A stretch of 64,000 nucleotides of DNA from Isoetes taiwanensis (GCA_021234155.1 JAJEKV010000022.1:9300934-9364933); one strand, 5' to 3'. Counted from the stretch's first letter, positions 21,811-33,444 are shown. Notes: a model not told the origin generated them from the sequence alone. Numbers and translations are program-made.

Positions 21811-24754
21811 TTATCTACCCTCATACAATGATATAGCATGGAGGTTGCTCATGGCTTTGTCCATCTCCCTTTTTGGGATCTTGTGTGTGTTGTCCTTTGC
21901 AGTGTGAGAACCTGGATATGACCATACCACACACTCCACCAATTCCCTCCTTTGAGGATCAGCATAATTTGCTCTCACTTTTTCTCCCAGCAGTCGGTGT
22001 ATTGCTCTTTCAAGTTGCCCTTCTTGTGTCTCCCAATTATGGGCTCCCAATATTGAATTTGGAATCCAGGACGCAACTCCTCTCCATCAGGCATAGTGGT
22101 GGTTACACCACTATGCCACTAGATAGTGCCACCCCTAACCATATTGGACAGTCCTCATCATCAGGCCTTACTAGCACAAAGTATCCTTCCTTGATGTCCT
22201 CAAAGGGATCCCACTCAGGAAGATCAAACCACTTCGGCTTTGAGGCCTTACTTCCCACAAACCACTTGGAGCCCTTGTTAGGACCCAAGTGAACATTCTT
22301 AGACGTGCTTGCTCCTTGAGAACCCTCCCATCTTGACTCTGGCAAGAACCCGTCTCTTAGCTTCCTCCCACATGGTTGTTCGGGCCAAGCATGTCACAAC
22401 TTTCTCCCAAAGATTTGATTAGGGAGTCCATTTGAGTTTTCTAAGAGTGGAGGTGTGCTTTCCATTTCAACATCATCCCAAAGCGTTATGTAATCCTTGA
22501 TGCCCTTCACTAGTTGGCTAGAGTCTTTGACAGTCTTGAAGGGAGGTAGTGGTTTTGGCTGCCCTTTAGGAATGAGAACTTCACCAGCAGCACCCCTTTG
22601 CCACAACTCGATTCCTTGTACATGCATCCACAACTTGTCACCTGGTCTCCACTTATATTGCATGATTGGTATTCCATCCCTAACCCAAAACTTGAACTGA
22701 AGTGGCTTTGTGTGTCCCCATCAACCGGTCCTTACCATCTAGCAAGTATCCCTCTACAAATGATTTCCAATCTGCAACCTCATCCATCAAGAAAGCCATT
22801 GGGTTGGGGTCAATGCAGCTCTCAAACACATCCATTAGTTCGGGAGACTAGTCACGCTTTTCTCTCTTTGAGCTTGGTGGAGAAAGTTCCAAAGAATCCA
22901 TCTATATCATCATGCGTATGCCCAACCATCATGAATCCCACTTTCACAACTTTGAATACTCCCACTGCTGTCAAGTATGACATTGCCCCAAACATCCATC
23001 TATTCTTGTTTTCTTTCCAACAGTTGTCCAATTGAACACATAGCTCCTCGTGCAGGTTTCTCAAGTAAGGGGAAATCATCCCAAGTCCTCCTTGATTCAC
23101 TAGACACCTTGGATGTGAGCTTTTTATCCGCCTTTGGTAACAAAGCGGTTGATCATCCATCAAAGCCTCAAAAATGGGTGCTGAAGGGGAATACCTCCTC
23201 CCTTCTATCGATCCTTTCTCTAGTGTTCTCAAGCACTTGAAAATAGAGCTCACATGGAAGTTTGGATCATCCCTCCATAGATCAAGCACAAAATGACCAT
23301 ATGTCCCGTTCCATGACCATGTGTTAAGACACCCGCCAGATTTACTTTCATCAAAAGCGTTTGACAACGCTTTGGGTAAAAGGATCTAGCTTTGGCAAGA
23401 AAGTCTTGTGTTGGTCCATCTTATCATGAATTATACACAAAAATTTGTCCCACCGCATCTCGAAAAATGTTCTCCACCGCCAATACAACCGTCTACATGA
23501 TATTTGGTCCCTTTGGTGATCCGCAAATTGCTCCCTAATTGCCATTTTTTCTTTTTCTATTGCAGTTGATGCAAGTGTATCCTTGAGTTGAATGCAAGTG
23601 TTGCACTCTCACGTCTGAGAAGTGAGTGCTCCATAACTTGCTGAAATGTGATTGAGAAAGAGGCCTACCTCCAAAGAGTTTCTAGGATGGAGTTGACCTC
23701 TTTAAGGCACTCCTTTTGGATATAGTGTTGTGGCAACACCCTTGCACCACTCGCACACCGTGCTCGCTCACCTTCGACTTGTGGGGCATAGATTGAGACA
23801 TGTATCTCACAAAGGTCTCAAGACCTCAAATGGCCTTGAGAGTATTTGCTCTAGGTTTCAAAGTGAGTGCATTACCATGTTGGAACAAACCGCCCCTTTT
23901 CTAACCTGCTCCCCAAAGATCTCAGAGAATGAAGACTTGCTCATCCCAAGAATCCATCTCAATGCTCTCATACATACCCTCATGCCCCTCAATTGATATA
24001 GTAGCCTTCCCGTGTTTTCATCATAGCCGGAATTCTTACACAAGGAGTAGATGAAATTAATCCTATCTTTTTGAAGTCGTCCCAATGTATTGGGACCTTA
24101 TCTCGCACGAGGTCATCCACATCAGACTTGCACTTTGGCAATCTAGGTTGCAACACTCTTGTCCCCTAATTGCCTCTAGGTTTTCTTTGGTTGGGACCAC
24201 ACTTTCCATCCTTTCTAAATATTTGTCACTTCTAGCCCTCTTGGGCACCCTTGGCTGCCTTTTATGAAAAACATAACGTCTCTTCCTTGTCATGAAAGGA
24301 TGCTCATCGACCACCAAATCTTCTACATGGCCTTGAGTGGGTCTTGGGGTATGTAGTTGAGTAGGGCATTCCAGACTATCACCATTCTTGTGTGTAATAT
24401 ATCTAATTGGCCATCTCAACCGACTTTGTGACTCCAAAGAACCCGTGAGCACACAATGCAATCACTAGAGCTTCCCTGGGACATGATTGTATCAACTTTG
24501 ATAAGAAGCTTCACAATGCCAACTCCAAGATGATCATCTCCCAGCCTTTCATCATTCACACTATCAAAAGGATCAACTGCAGTTATTATGCCCTCTGCAA
24601 AAACCGTTTCGTTGCAAGGGTGCAACAACAAGCAACCTATCTTCCTCCATTGGAGCCTAGGGCAATGGCCTGTGCTGGGCTTCCTTGGCTCCACTTTGCT
24701 CATCTCACATGCTCCCTGAATTAAAGAGCATACATTAAAACCATATACAACCAT
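21811..24754 (-). pseudogene. DUF7869-family putative transposase, multiply broken
   Basis: The minus strand gives consecutive pieces in several frames. A Cys-containing N-terminal region (24461-24063) includes QECCNLDC. A segment at 24085-23858 has MRVCMRALRWILGMSKSSF, like the VCRxxFL..LGIS block of this family. 23545-23351 has IIHDKMDQHKTFLP. 23367-22852 has LDNCWKENKNRWMF and VGHTHDDIDGFF. 22345-22103 has GYFVLVRPDDEDCP. These D-x-M-D-Q-x-K, LDN-xx-ENKN and GHTHxDID signatures are those I associate with DUF7869 proteins, thought to be transposases with an RNase-H-like core. Frameshifts and stops separate the pieces. Some gaps could be introns. Confidence 0.7.
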
Positions 24755-24950
24755 ATATGAATGAGCACTATAGCCATATAACCATTAGAAACCATACAAC
24801 CATTAAAAACCATTGAAAACCTTATAACCATTAAAAACATTAAAACATTTAAAACCTTATAACCATTAAAAACATTAAAACATTTAACACTAACGTTTAA
24901 CATTTAAACATTTAACACTAACCATTAAAAAGCATTAAAACATTACAACC
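24725..24950. repeat. ACCATTAAAAACATTAAAAC tandem repeats
   Basis: Imperfect short repeats of ACCATTAAAA and ACATTTAAAAC separate the transposase start from the captured phosphatase exon. Confidence 0.8.
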
Positions 24951-24958
24951 ATTCCTAG

Positions 24959-25472
24959 AGCAAAGGAAATTATTGAATGGTGCCTGGAACGGGGATTCGA
25001 AGTGGCCATATGGTCTTGTATGGCAAAGAAAAATATTGTTAATATTCTTGGTGTTCTCGGCCTTCCAGTTTTGAAGTTCAAGTTTGTTTGGGGAAGCGAA
25101 AGGGTCGAGCATGTGTCAGATCTCGATCCAGCCATCACAAAGGGGAAGCATATTATGGTGAAAAGGCTGGACAGGGTTTATGAACAATTCCCGGACTATG
25201 GCAAACACAACACGCTGATCATAGATGACTCCGCCTACAAGTGCTATCATAACTCGCAAAATACAATCCTTGCTAAGAGTTATCGACCAGAAGAGTATGA
25301 GACGGATAGGTGGCTGTCTTTCGGACTTTGTCCTGTCTTGGCGGAATCCCTCTTTGCCATTCTTGTGGCCGATGTGATTGCGAACTATCCGAGCCTCAAG
25401 GAACCCGATCCAGAGAGCCGCGCGATCATGAAAGCTATGGACGACAAATATTTTGGTGATCAAGAAGAGTGA
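24959..25472 (+). pseudogene. Captured C-terminal part of an FCP1-like HAD phosphatase
   Basis: An open frame of 171 codons follows an AG acceptor at 24957-24958. It reads EIIEWCLERGFEVAIWSCM, then NTLIIDDSAYKCYHN and ends YFGDQEE before a TGA. IWSCM is HAD motif II (S/T). IIDDS, with its paired aspartates, is motif IV. The motif I region with the nucleophilic DxDGT/DxNGV is absent, so this alone cannot be an active phosphatase. FCP1/SCP-like proteins dephosphorylate serines, for example on the RNA polymerase II C-terminal domain. The fragment keeps a clean frame and natural stop inside the transposon, consistent with fairly recent capture. Confidence 0.75.
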
Positions 25473-25574
25473 CCTCTGCTTTCAGATAGTCAAATTATGT
25501 GAATATTGTAAAGAAACGTGAAGAAATGTACTATGTTTTGTAATGAATATACATGTATATTGAGTTTTCGCTGG

Positions 25575-25600
25575 CTTTCTCGACTCGCGAGTCGAGAAAG
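25575..25600. other. Perfect 26-bp palindrome
   Basis: The half-site CTTTCTCGACTCG is followed by its exact reverse complement with no spacer, giving a NruI-like TCGCGA centre. A second copy lies 124 bp downstream. Confidence 0.9.
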
Positions 25601-25700
25601 GCATGCTTGTCCTGTTGATGAAACCATTTGTATGCTTCCATATGTGATTGGATGCAACCATATTCTAATGGGAATGGTTGTACTTTGACTTTTCCGGGCC

Positions 25701-25724
25701 TTTCTCGACTCGCGAGTCGAGAAA
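25701..25724. other. Perfect 24-bp palindrome, second copy
   Basis: The half-site TTTCTCGACTCG is followed by its exact reverse complement. It shares its core with the palindrome at 25575-25600, while the flanking sequence differs. Confidence 0.9.
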
Positions 25725-25853
25725 CACTACTTTTCGCTTGATTGGATGCCGTTATATGGAATGAATGTTCTCTATTGTAATTTGATTTCTCCATTCTTTT
25801 CTTCATTTTGACTAATGGCACCGTAATTGTTAATCATAGACTCTCCTTGCTCC

Positions 25854-26364
25854 AGGTGGTTCAGGCACAGATCCGACACCAGCACAGATCCCGTTCAGAC
25901 ATCACAGAGACCGCACCAGGCGGCACAGATCCCGCTCAAGGCGGAAGAGATATCGTTCTGGCACAGATCCCGCTCACGCTACACTCTTGCCCGGCCTTTG
26001 GGATAAGGTTGCTCGTGAATGCAGACGCCATGCACACGCTCGGGATAAAGAAGAGGAGAAGAAATTAGAGACAGTCCAGAAAGCTCAAAGCATCTTGCAA
26101 GCATTGCATAACATCCACGGAGGTTGGGGAAGGAGCATATTCGATGAAAAGCTGCGGGAGGAGAGTGGAGAAGTCGGGTGGACAGGTCAGCCGGTGGCTC
26201 CAGAGGCACCTCCACGTGAGGCATTCCACACTCTACAGGTTGCCCCCAAGGCTTACAGTCGGCGTGAAGAAGCGCCGCAAGTTAATCCCCTAAGGTGGAC
26301 CACCTACCACGATGATGTAACTGTAGTGACATCAAGACCGCCATGGTCTCTGCGTCCGATGTAA
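25854..26364 (+). pseudogene. Exon-like basic frame, unknown function
   Basis: After a pyrimidine-rich CTCCAG acceptor, an open frame runs to a TAA at 26362. Its first part is rich in Arg, His and Ser (RTRRHRSRSRRKRYRSG). A charged helix follows (KEEEKKLETVQKAQSIL) and then a Pro-rich end. I do not recognise the family. It sits in the DNA transposon with the phosphatase fragment and may be another captured exon. Lack of an upstream start suggests it is partial. Confidence 0.4.
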
Positions 26365-26612
26365 AATACATTGTACCTATTCAATTTATTAATAAAAATT
26401 CTTTTTCAATTAGAGCTTTGGTTTCAATCTTTCATGAATTTTCTTTGTTTTAGTTGCATTGTTCTTGTTCTCGACTCGCTATCCAAGGAAAACTGGAAGA
26501 AAGCTTGGATGCACAATAACAAACAAAAATTCGAATTAAGGATAGTTTCGGGTCGGGGTGCTCCTTTTCGTGTAAATTAACCGGGTTCCGAAAAAAAGTG
26601 GGAATGGAATGA

Positions 26613-26637
26613 GTCCCACTTTAATTAAATACGACTT
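26613..26637 (-). repeat. Right terminal inverted repeat
   Basis: It is the inverted match of 21615-21639 and is followed by the TAAT duplication at 26638-26641. Confidence 0.8.
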
Positions 26638-26641
26638 TAAT

Positions 26642-27778
26642 GCTTTTTTACATGTCTTTATTTTAGAAAAACAATAGTTAGTAGCATTAAAAACAATAGC
26701 TAGATTTAAGTAACAGGTGGTACTTGGTTAAATAACATGTAATTTTTTTAAAAAAACCATCTTACTTTGACATTGTAGTTTAAGTTTACACGTGTAGTAA
26801 TATCTAAACCAACGCGTGTTATTTTGATGAACAACAACGTATGGCTCGTGAAAAAAACCACAGTCAAGAAAAAACCACACGTTGACAAAATTTTGCGAAA
26901 AACAATAGTGAAAAAAAGGACACGTTGACAAAAAAAAAGGGTGCCAAAAAAACCACAGTGGAAATTTTCTGCCAAAAAACCACTGTCTCTTTGTGCAAAT
27001 CTGGATAAACGGGCCAGGTGGACTTTTGGGGCCATTTTGGTGTTGTTTTTTGCATAAAACAACACTTCCGTACAAGTAAAAAACAACTGTGGACCAAAAA
27101 TTGGGGTCAGTGTGAGACGCCTATGGCGAAGCAGCTAATAGAAGGGGCACAGGTTCGAAGGCCATAGGAAAGGGTAAGGCACTCCAATACTATCTTCCAG
27201 CCCTCAGCCAAGGGCAGATGGTAGTTTTTCACAAGGAGTTCAGCCTACGAGGAGAAGAGTCGGTGGCGCTCCTCATAGCACTCTCTGGCTTTGGGCAGCA
27301 CGCCAAACTAGATCCTGTAACGGATCATATCATCCTCTTCAAGAGATCCGTGGCACTCCACTGCCTCGACTTCGCCAGGGGCCACCTCAGGGACGCAACA
27401 TTGACGGTAGTGGCGGCAACGGCAACCGAACTCCCTGCACCCCAAATGGCTTGAGCACTCGAAGGGGGATCTTCCAGAAATATTTTGCGGAACGTCGGCA
27501 AAGGACTTCGACTCAGGGATGTCAAGAACTTCTTCAAGTCGATGAAGGGGCATCGAAGATGAACATTTTCTGCTTTCACTTATCTTCTAAATTGTATTCA
27601 ATGTCTTCACTTCTAAGTATTGTCATGTACCTTATAAAATGTATCTCTTATATATTAATTGCTATTAATTGTCCTTGACTTATAAATGGAATTTTGATAT
27701 GATTTCTTTTACATCTAACAATAATTGTCTTGTAAATAAAGATGAATAATGTATAACTTAAATAACAAGCATTGATGA
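26642..27778. other. Region between DNA transposon and gag
   Basis: 26860-26990 holds several AAAAAACCACA-type repeats. 27130-27580 has higher GC and a plus-strand frame (27218-27454) without a family match. It could be a leader or first exon joined to gag, since TTGCAG at 27785-27790 looks like a splice acceptor just inside the gag frame. That link is inference. Confidence 0.4.
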
Positions 27779-29179
27779 CCAATACTTGCAGCAAGGAACA
27801 TCGGTTCAGGGTCTCAAGGCCAGGGCCGGCAGCACCAATGGGTACCTAGAAACTTGTTTGGGCGAGAACAAGACGACAACAACGAGGAAATGACGGTGGA
27901 GACAGTGAAAACAAGGCTCACACAGATGAGAAACCAGATGCATAACCTACTTCAGTGGGCAACCCCATTGATGAATGCTCAGGAATACGGACCTCCACCA
28001 CCACCTCCACCTCCAGTGCAAGGTGTTGACGAGGCTCCACAGCCGGAAGGGGAAGAGAATCAAGGAAATGTCAGGGACAGGAAGAGAAAAAGGAGAAGCA
28101 GAAAGAGTCCAACACCATCCAGCTCTAGTGTATCAGACACCTCTAGCAGCCAGACCGGTAGCAGTTCCGAGGATGAGTCAGATGCATCACAGGGTAGGAA
28201 AAAGAACAGGAAAGCAGATGATTATCGGAAGAAAGTGGACAATGCCATGAGTAATGTTTGGAAGACAAGGAAGCTTGGTCAGTTTTCAGGCAAAGACAGG
28301 TCAGGCATAGAAGCAGAGGCTTGTCTTGATGAGATAGAGGAATTTGGCAATTCCTATGGCATAAAAGACAAGGACATAGGCAAGGTTGCAACAGCCAATC
28401 TAATAGGAGCAGCCAGGATATGGTGGAAAGGGTATGCTAAGTCTAATAAGTTGAGACAAAACAGCTGCAGATTCAAGACCTTCAGTAAAGCTTTCCGCAA
28501 ACATTACGTGCCGAGATCGCACATTAGCAGGCAGATCCAGCAGTTCTATAGGCTAGACCAGGGGAATCTATCAGTAGCTAAGTACACAGAGGAATTTATG
28601 AGGTTAAGACTCAATGTGCCCAGGATCACAGAGAGACAAGCGGTCGAGGGTTACATTGAAGGGCTCAACAGTAACATCAAAAGGTTAGTTCGAGCAATTA
28701 ACCCAAGAACAGTCGGGGAGGTCGAGGACAAGGCCTTGAGTTTGGAAGAAGTCCCAGTAACTCCAGGGCAGAAGCAGTTACCCTTCAAAGGTAAGACGGC
28801 ATGGCAGTATCAGAATAAGCAAGCAGCAAACACGCCAGCCGGAGGCCAACAGCAAGGGAAAGCTCAGGGAAAACAATTTGGAGACCGCAGGCCACAAGAT
28901 GGATCAGGGGGCAGTTCGCTCAAGCATCTTTTAGACAGCATCCCTAAGGAGAAAAAACAAGAATGCATCGAAAAGAAGTTGTGCTTTAGGTGCTTCCAAC
29001 CAGGGCACATAACACACAACTGTCCATTCGTCATGCAGACAGCGTTGGCAGAACTTGCGGATTGGGAATCTCCAACCGAAGGTGATGATGAAGATGATGA
29101 CCAGCAGGAAGGCAAAGATTTTATAGAAGGTAAGTGCAAAATCTGTGCAGCTATTGAGTCAGGTGATATTGAAAATTAG
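27779..29179 (+). CDS. gag: gag of element A
   Basis: The frame is open from 27779 to a TAG at 29177-29179. No ATG lies near its start: the usable frame passes a TTGCAG acceptor-like site, so splicing or a non-ATG start is possible. The N-terminal part has a proline run and a Ser/Lys-rich linker. The middle has the retrotransposon gag core (ATANLIGAARIWWKGY, then RQIQQFYRLDQGNLSVAKYT). Near 28980-29024 is a CCHC zinc knuckle (CFRCFQPGHITHNC), which binds genomic RNA in the capsid. A Glu/Asp-rich tail follows. This is the best-preserved frame of the element. Confidence 0.85.
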   Translation, partial: PILAARNIGSGSQGQGRQHQWVPRNLFGREQDDNNEEMTVETVKTRLTQMRNQMHNLLQWATPLMNAQEYGPPPPPPPPVQGVDEAPQPEGEENQGNVRDRKRKRRSRKSPTPSSSSVSDTSSSQTGSSSEDESDASQGRKKNRKADDYRKKVDNAMSNVWKTRKLGQFSGKDRSGIEAEACLDEIEEFGNSYGIKDKDIGKVATANLIGAARIWWKGYAKSNKLRQNSCRFKTFSKAFRKHYVPRSHISRQIQQFYRLDQGNLSVAKYTEEFMRLRLNVPRITERQAVEGYIEGLNSNIKRLVRAINPRTVGEVEDKALSLEEVPVTPGQKQLPFKGKTAWQYQNKQAANTPAGGQQQGKAQGKQFGDRRPQDGSGGSSLKHLLDSIPKEKKQECIEKKLCFRCFQPGHITHNCPFVMQTALAELADWESPTEGDDEDDDQQEGKDFIEGKCKICAAIESGDIEN

Positions 29180-32100
29180 TCCACAGTCATCTCGACAGAG
29201 GGAAACATAGATAGCAGTCCATACCTAGTCTTGATAAGTACAGGTAGCTCTCACAACTTTGCCTCTCCTAGGCTGGCTGCCCTAATGAAGAGCAAGGTCT
29301 TGAAGTCAAAGCCAAGGCCAGTTAGCATGGAAAGTGGTGCCATTCGCCACACCAAGGGGAGGAGGATCACGTTCGACATAGACCTTAGTGGAAGCAAGTG
29401 GCCAATAGGGGCAGAAGTCATGGATATTGGAAAGTATGATCTTATAGTAGGAATGTAGTTCCTAAAGCTAGCTAAAGCCATGATTGACTGCGAACGCAAC
29501 GAGATCTCCATGACGGCGCCGGACGGCAACAGATTCATAGTAAAAGGTAAGAAGGTAGCTTCTCCTATGCAGTTCATTTCTTTGAAGCAGTTGAGAAAGA
29601 GTATAGTAAGAAACAAGGTGGATTGTATTCTGAGGTTAGAGGCAATTGAACCAAGTAAAGAGAAGAGAAGTGACCTAAATGGGAATCAGTTGCCCAAGCC
29701 AGTAGCAAGGCTCATTAGAGAGTTCAATGATGTGTTTCCAGATGAAATCCGTCAGCTACCACCTTATAGGGGTGTAGAGTGTGAAATCACATTAGCTCCA
29801 GGTGCTAAGCCTACCAGCAAGGCACCTTACAGAATGAGCACCCCAGAGTTGATAGAGCTCAAGAAGCAGCTGCAGGAATTGCTTGACCTTGGATTTATAA
29901 GAGCAAGTGTGTCTCCCTTCGAGGCACCCATACTCTTTGTCATGAAGAAAGAAGGGAGTCTAAGAATGTGTATAGACTATCGCCAGCTAAACAAGCAGAC
30001 GATAAAGAATAAGTATGCTCTGCCAAGGGCAGATGATTTGATGGATCAGTTCCAAGGAGCGAAAGTTTTCTCTAAGATTGACTTAAGGTCAGGTTGTCAC
30101 CAAATAAGGATAAGGGAAGAAGATATCCATAAGACCGCCTTCAGAACGCGGTACGGGCACTTCGAGTTTACAGTAATGCCTTTTGGCTTATCGAATGCCC
30201 CGGCAACCTTCATGCGTCTCATGAATGACATCTTCAGGGAGTTCTTAGACGAGTTTGTCATTGTATTCTTCGACGACATCTTAGTCTACAGCAAGTCCAT
30301 TGAAGAGCATTGTCAGCATTTGAGAAGAGTGTTGGAGAAGTTGAGACGGCATCGGTTGTATGGGAAGCTCTCCAAATGCCACTTTGCAAAAGGTCGAGTG
30401 GAGTATTTGGGGCACGTGGTAACAGCTGAAGGGATTTCTACAGATCCGTCAAAGATTGAAGCAATAATTGATTGGCCAGCTCCAAGGAACATGGCAGAAG
30501 TAAGAAATTTTCTCGGTTTGGCAGGATACTATAGGAAGTTCGTGAAGGACTTCGCTAGGTGGGCGTCCCCCTTGTCGGACCTCACCAAGAGCAATAAGAT
30601 AAAGGATTGGGAAAAGTTTTGGCTTGAGAATGTCCAAGCCTCCCTTGAAAAGCTCAAAGAGGCTCTAACGACAGCTCCAGTTCTTGTTCTTCCAAATCCG
30701 AGCAAAGATAAGCTAGTAGCCACGGATGCGAGAAAGATAGCAACATGTGCAGTTTTGATGCAAGAAGGAAGGGTAGTCGCCTACGACTCGAAGAAGATGA
30801 GCGACGCGGAGCAACGCTACCCAACCCATGATCAGGAGTTATTAGCCATTGTCAGGGCATTAAGGATTTGGAGGCATTATTTGCTGGGGAGGAAGTTTTA
30901 GTTAGATACTGATCACCAGAGCCTTCAATATCTTTTCACCCAACCACTCCTCAACCTAAGGCAAAGGAGGTGGATGGAATTCCTTGAGGAATATGATTTT
31001 GAGATAGTGTATAAGCCCGACAAGCTTAATGTTGTTGCAGATGCCCTCTCCAGGAGACCATTCGAGACGAGAACGCATTGTAATGCTATATCAACTTATT
31101 CGAGTGAGTTTGGTAAGAAAATTGAGGAGACATTGCCATCTGATGATGATTTCAAGGAGGTATGGGCAAGCCTCTCTAAGGAGGCTAGAACAGATAAAGA
31201 ACGGGAGGCCTTCAGACATTATAGGAAGGAAGGCAACCTGTTGTACCATAAAGATAAGTTGTGTATGCCCGAATCGTCAGGAGTAAGGAAGTTAATTCTT
31301 CATGACACACACAACAGCCCAATAGCTGGGCACACAGGATTTATGAAGACGTATTTCAGGATTCGAAGTAGCTACTTCTGGCCGGGAATGAAGAAACAGA
31401 TAGCCAGATATATTCGGGAATGTCAGTTGTGCCAGCAGATCAAGGCAGAGCAGCTTCAGATTCCGGGAGCTTTGGAACCTTTAGCGGTGCCCAATGCAAA
31501 GCGGGAAGTAATAAGCATGAATTTTGTTACAGGACTTCCTAGGACTCCTCGAGGCAAAGATGCACTAATGGTGATCATAGATAAATTATCTAAGATGGCA
31601 CATTTCGTGCCTTGCAAAACTACGGACACAGCCTTAGACACTGCCATTCTATTTGTAAAGGAGATTTTTAGACTCCACGGCATGCCTCGAGAGATAATAT
31701 CAGATAGGGATTCTAAGTTCATGAGTGCTTTCTGGCAGGATCTTTTTGCCACGATCCAGACCAAGCTCTCGATGAGCACAACTTACCATCCTCAGACGGA
31801 TGGCCAGACGGAGCGAACGAATCGCATCATCGAAGATATGCTCAGAAGTTATGTATGGAATAAGCAATCCAAGTGGGATGATTTCATCCACTTGGTAGAA
31901 TTCGCCTAAAATAGTACGAAGCAGGAGTCATCGCAGATGTCTCCCTTCATGATCAATTACGGGTACCAGTGCCTCACCCCGGATACTTGGCACAATCTCG
32001 TGTCAAAGGTCAAAGTATCCCAAAGAAATGCTAGGAGATATGCAGCGGTGGTGGAAGAAGTAAGGGGGTACCTTGGCGACAAAAAGAAGAAGGAAAGAGA

Positions 32101-32602
32101 GTGTAGCCGATGCGAGCCTGGGGACCGTAAGGGAATTCAAGGTGGGCGACAAGGTATGGTTGAAGATCAAGGTGAAGCAAGCAAAGCTTCGTATTGGGAA
32201 TTGCAAGAAGCTCGCCCCTAGGTGGGCCGGTCCATTCAAGATCTTGGAGAGAGTGGGCTCTCAGGCCTACAAGTTGGATTTCCCGGCGCACCTTAAAGTC
32301 CACAAGGTCTTTCACGTAAGTTTATTGAAAAGGCACGATCCTAACCCTGATGAGGTTTTGGATACTCCAACTTTGTTGGAAATGACTGAGGAGCAAGTTG
32401 AAATTGTGCCCCTAATTGCTTCTTGATAAGTCATTCAAGAAGACTAGGAGGTCTCGCCTTCCTCAAAGATTTGGTCAAGTGGAAACACTTGCCCATGGAA
32501 GACGTGACATGGGTATTGAAGCAGGATTTGGAGAAACAATACCCAGAATTCATGAAGGAGTTTGATGGGCAAGTCGTCTCCGAGCTCGTCGACGCCGACT
32601 AG
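29180..32602 (+). pseudogene. pol: pol polyprotein (protease, RT, RNase H, integrase, chromodomain)
   Basis: Pol continues in the gag frame. The protease site reads LISTGSSHNF, with the catalytic Asp of DTG replaced by Ser. A TAG interrupts at 29456. Reverse transcriptase follows ([24 protein letters not shown], catalytic VFFDDIL near 30270), then RNase H ([15 protein letters not shown]). A TAG at 30899 breaks RNase H. Integrase has a zinc site (H..H..CQLC), but the first catalytic Asp is Asn (SMNFVTGLP, codon 31520-31522), while SDRD and the catalytic Glu (TER) remain. A TAA sits at 31907. A frame change occurs near 32070 and is reversed before 32460. The end (32462-32602) is a degenerate chromodomain (LVKWKHLPMEDVTW), placing it in the chromoviruses. 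Confidence 0.85.
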
Positions 32603-32698
32603 CCAGGAGGTTAGCTTAGTATGTTTCTTAGTTAGCCTTAGCTCTGGCATATGTATTCTAGTTAGTAGAGTGCATGTGCCAGAATCTTGGAACGTGTA

Positions 32699-33100
32699 GG
32701 CGATGATGGGATATGCCTTTAAGCCATTCTCTAGGCCAACACGCACCAAGATGTGCGCATGACCAGTAGGGTCATGGAGAGAGGAAGTGAGGCATGGTGG
32801 GCGATGATGGGACATCTGTCGGATGCTCTCTATGCCACGATGTGGGGCTCGCGCACCTGACCATAGGGGGGTCATGGTGAAGGTTAAAGTGATCATGTGC
32901 GATGATGGGATCATGAGACGTTCCCTAGCTTGAAACCCTCGGGGCATGATGCAATGGGAGTACTCGGCAACGGGTAACCGAGTACAAGGTAGCACATGGG
33001 CGATGATAGGAGCATCTTAAATGTTCCTTAAGCTCAAATCCTTAGGGGCTATGATCGGGTGCAAGGTAATAGGGTAACCTTGAGCTGGTAGTTCGGCTCA
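32699..33100. repeat. Four 100-bp repeats between pol and the polypurine tract
   Basis: CGATGATGGG or a close variant recurs at 32701, 32802, 32900 and 33001, with partly conserved sequence after each (ATGCCTTTAAGCC, GAGACGTTCC, AATGTTCC). The spacing is regular although the sequence has drifted. Confidence 0.7.
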
Positions 33101-33430
33101 AGGAGGTAGGTAAGGGGGGTGGTCCCCTAAAACCACAATTATTAACTTAACTAACGTAATGTGTTACTCGTGCAGGGCGAGCATAGGGGAGCACCGACGG
33201 GAGCACATTACGTGGAGGCGGGGAGGCATAATTTAGACTTAGAAATTATGAACCCTAATGTTATGTGCTAATGTTTTGACTTACTATAGCATTACTGTTG
33301 TTAAGGCTATATAATTTTGTATAAGTATAAATATAGCCTATACTATACGTTGATTGAATAATAGAAATTGCATGTATCTTGTTTTTGCAGGAGCATGGAG
33401 TGTAGTTACCTTAGTGTAATTCTCTGACAA
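33101..33430 (+). other. 3' untranslated part of element A
   Basis: No coding signal lies between the 100-bp repeats and the polypurine tract. Confidence 0.5.
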
Positions 33431-33444
33431 GAGGGGGGGGAGAA
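33431..33444 (+). other. Polypurine tract of element A
   Basis: GAGGGGGGGGAGAA lies directly before the 3' LTR start TGTGATG. It is the expected primer for plus-strand synthesis. Confidence 0.9.

Larger units (their letters stand above)
21615..26637 (-). mobile_element. DNA transposon with DUF7869-type transposase and captured gene fragments
   Basis: The termini are inverted repeats of about 25 bp beginning AAGTCGTATTTAATTAAAG, flanked by the 4-bp duplication TAAT. The 5,023-bp interior has a broken transposase on the minus strand (21811-24754). On the plus strand it has an FCP1-like phosphatase fragment (24959-25472) and a basic exon-like frame (25854-26364). It is inserted inside element A. 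The host-gene pieces lie between the transposase start and the right TIR, the position expected for acquired cargo. Confidence 0.8.

Noticed and set aside
25808-26068. Alternate frame with GTDPAQGG repeats
   Set aside because: The frame 25854-26364 has an acceptor site and a longer open stretch, so this one is a shadow.
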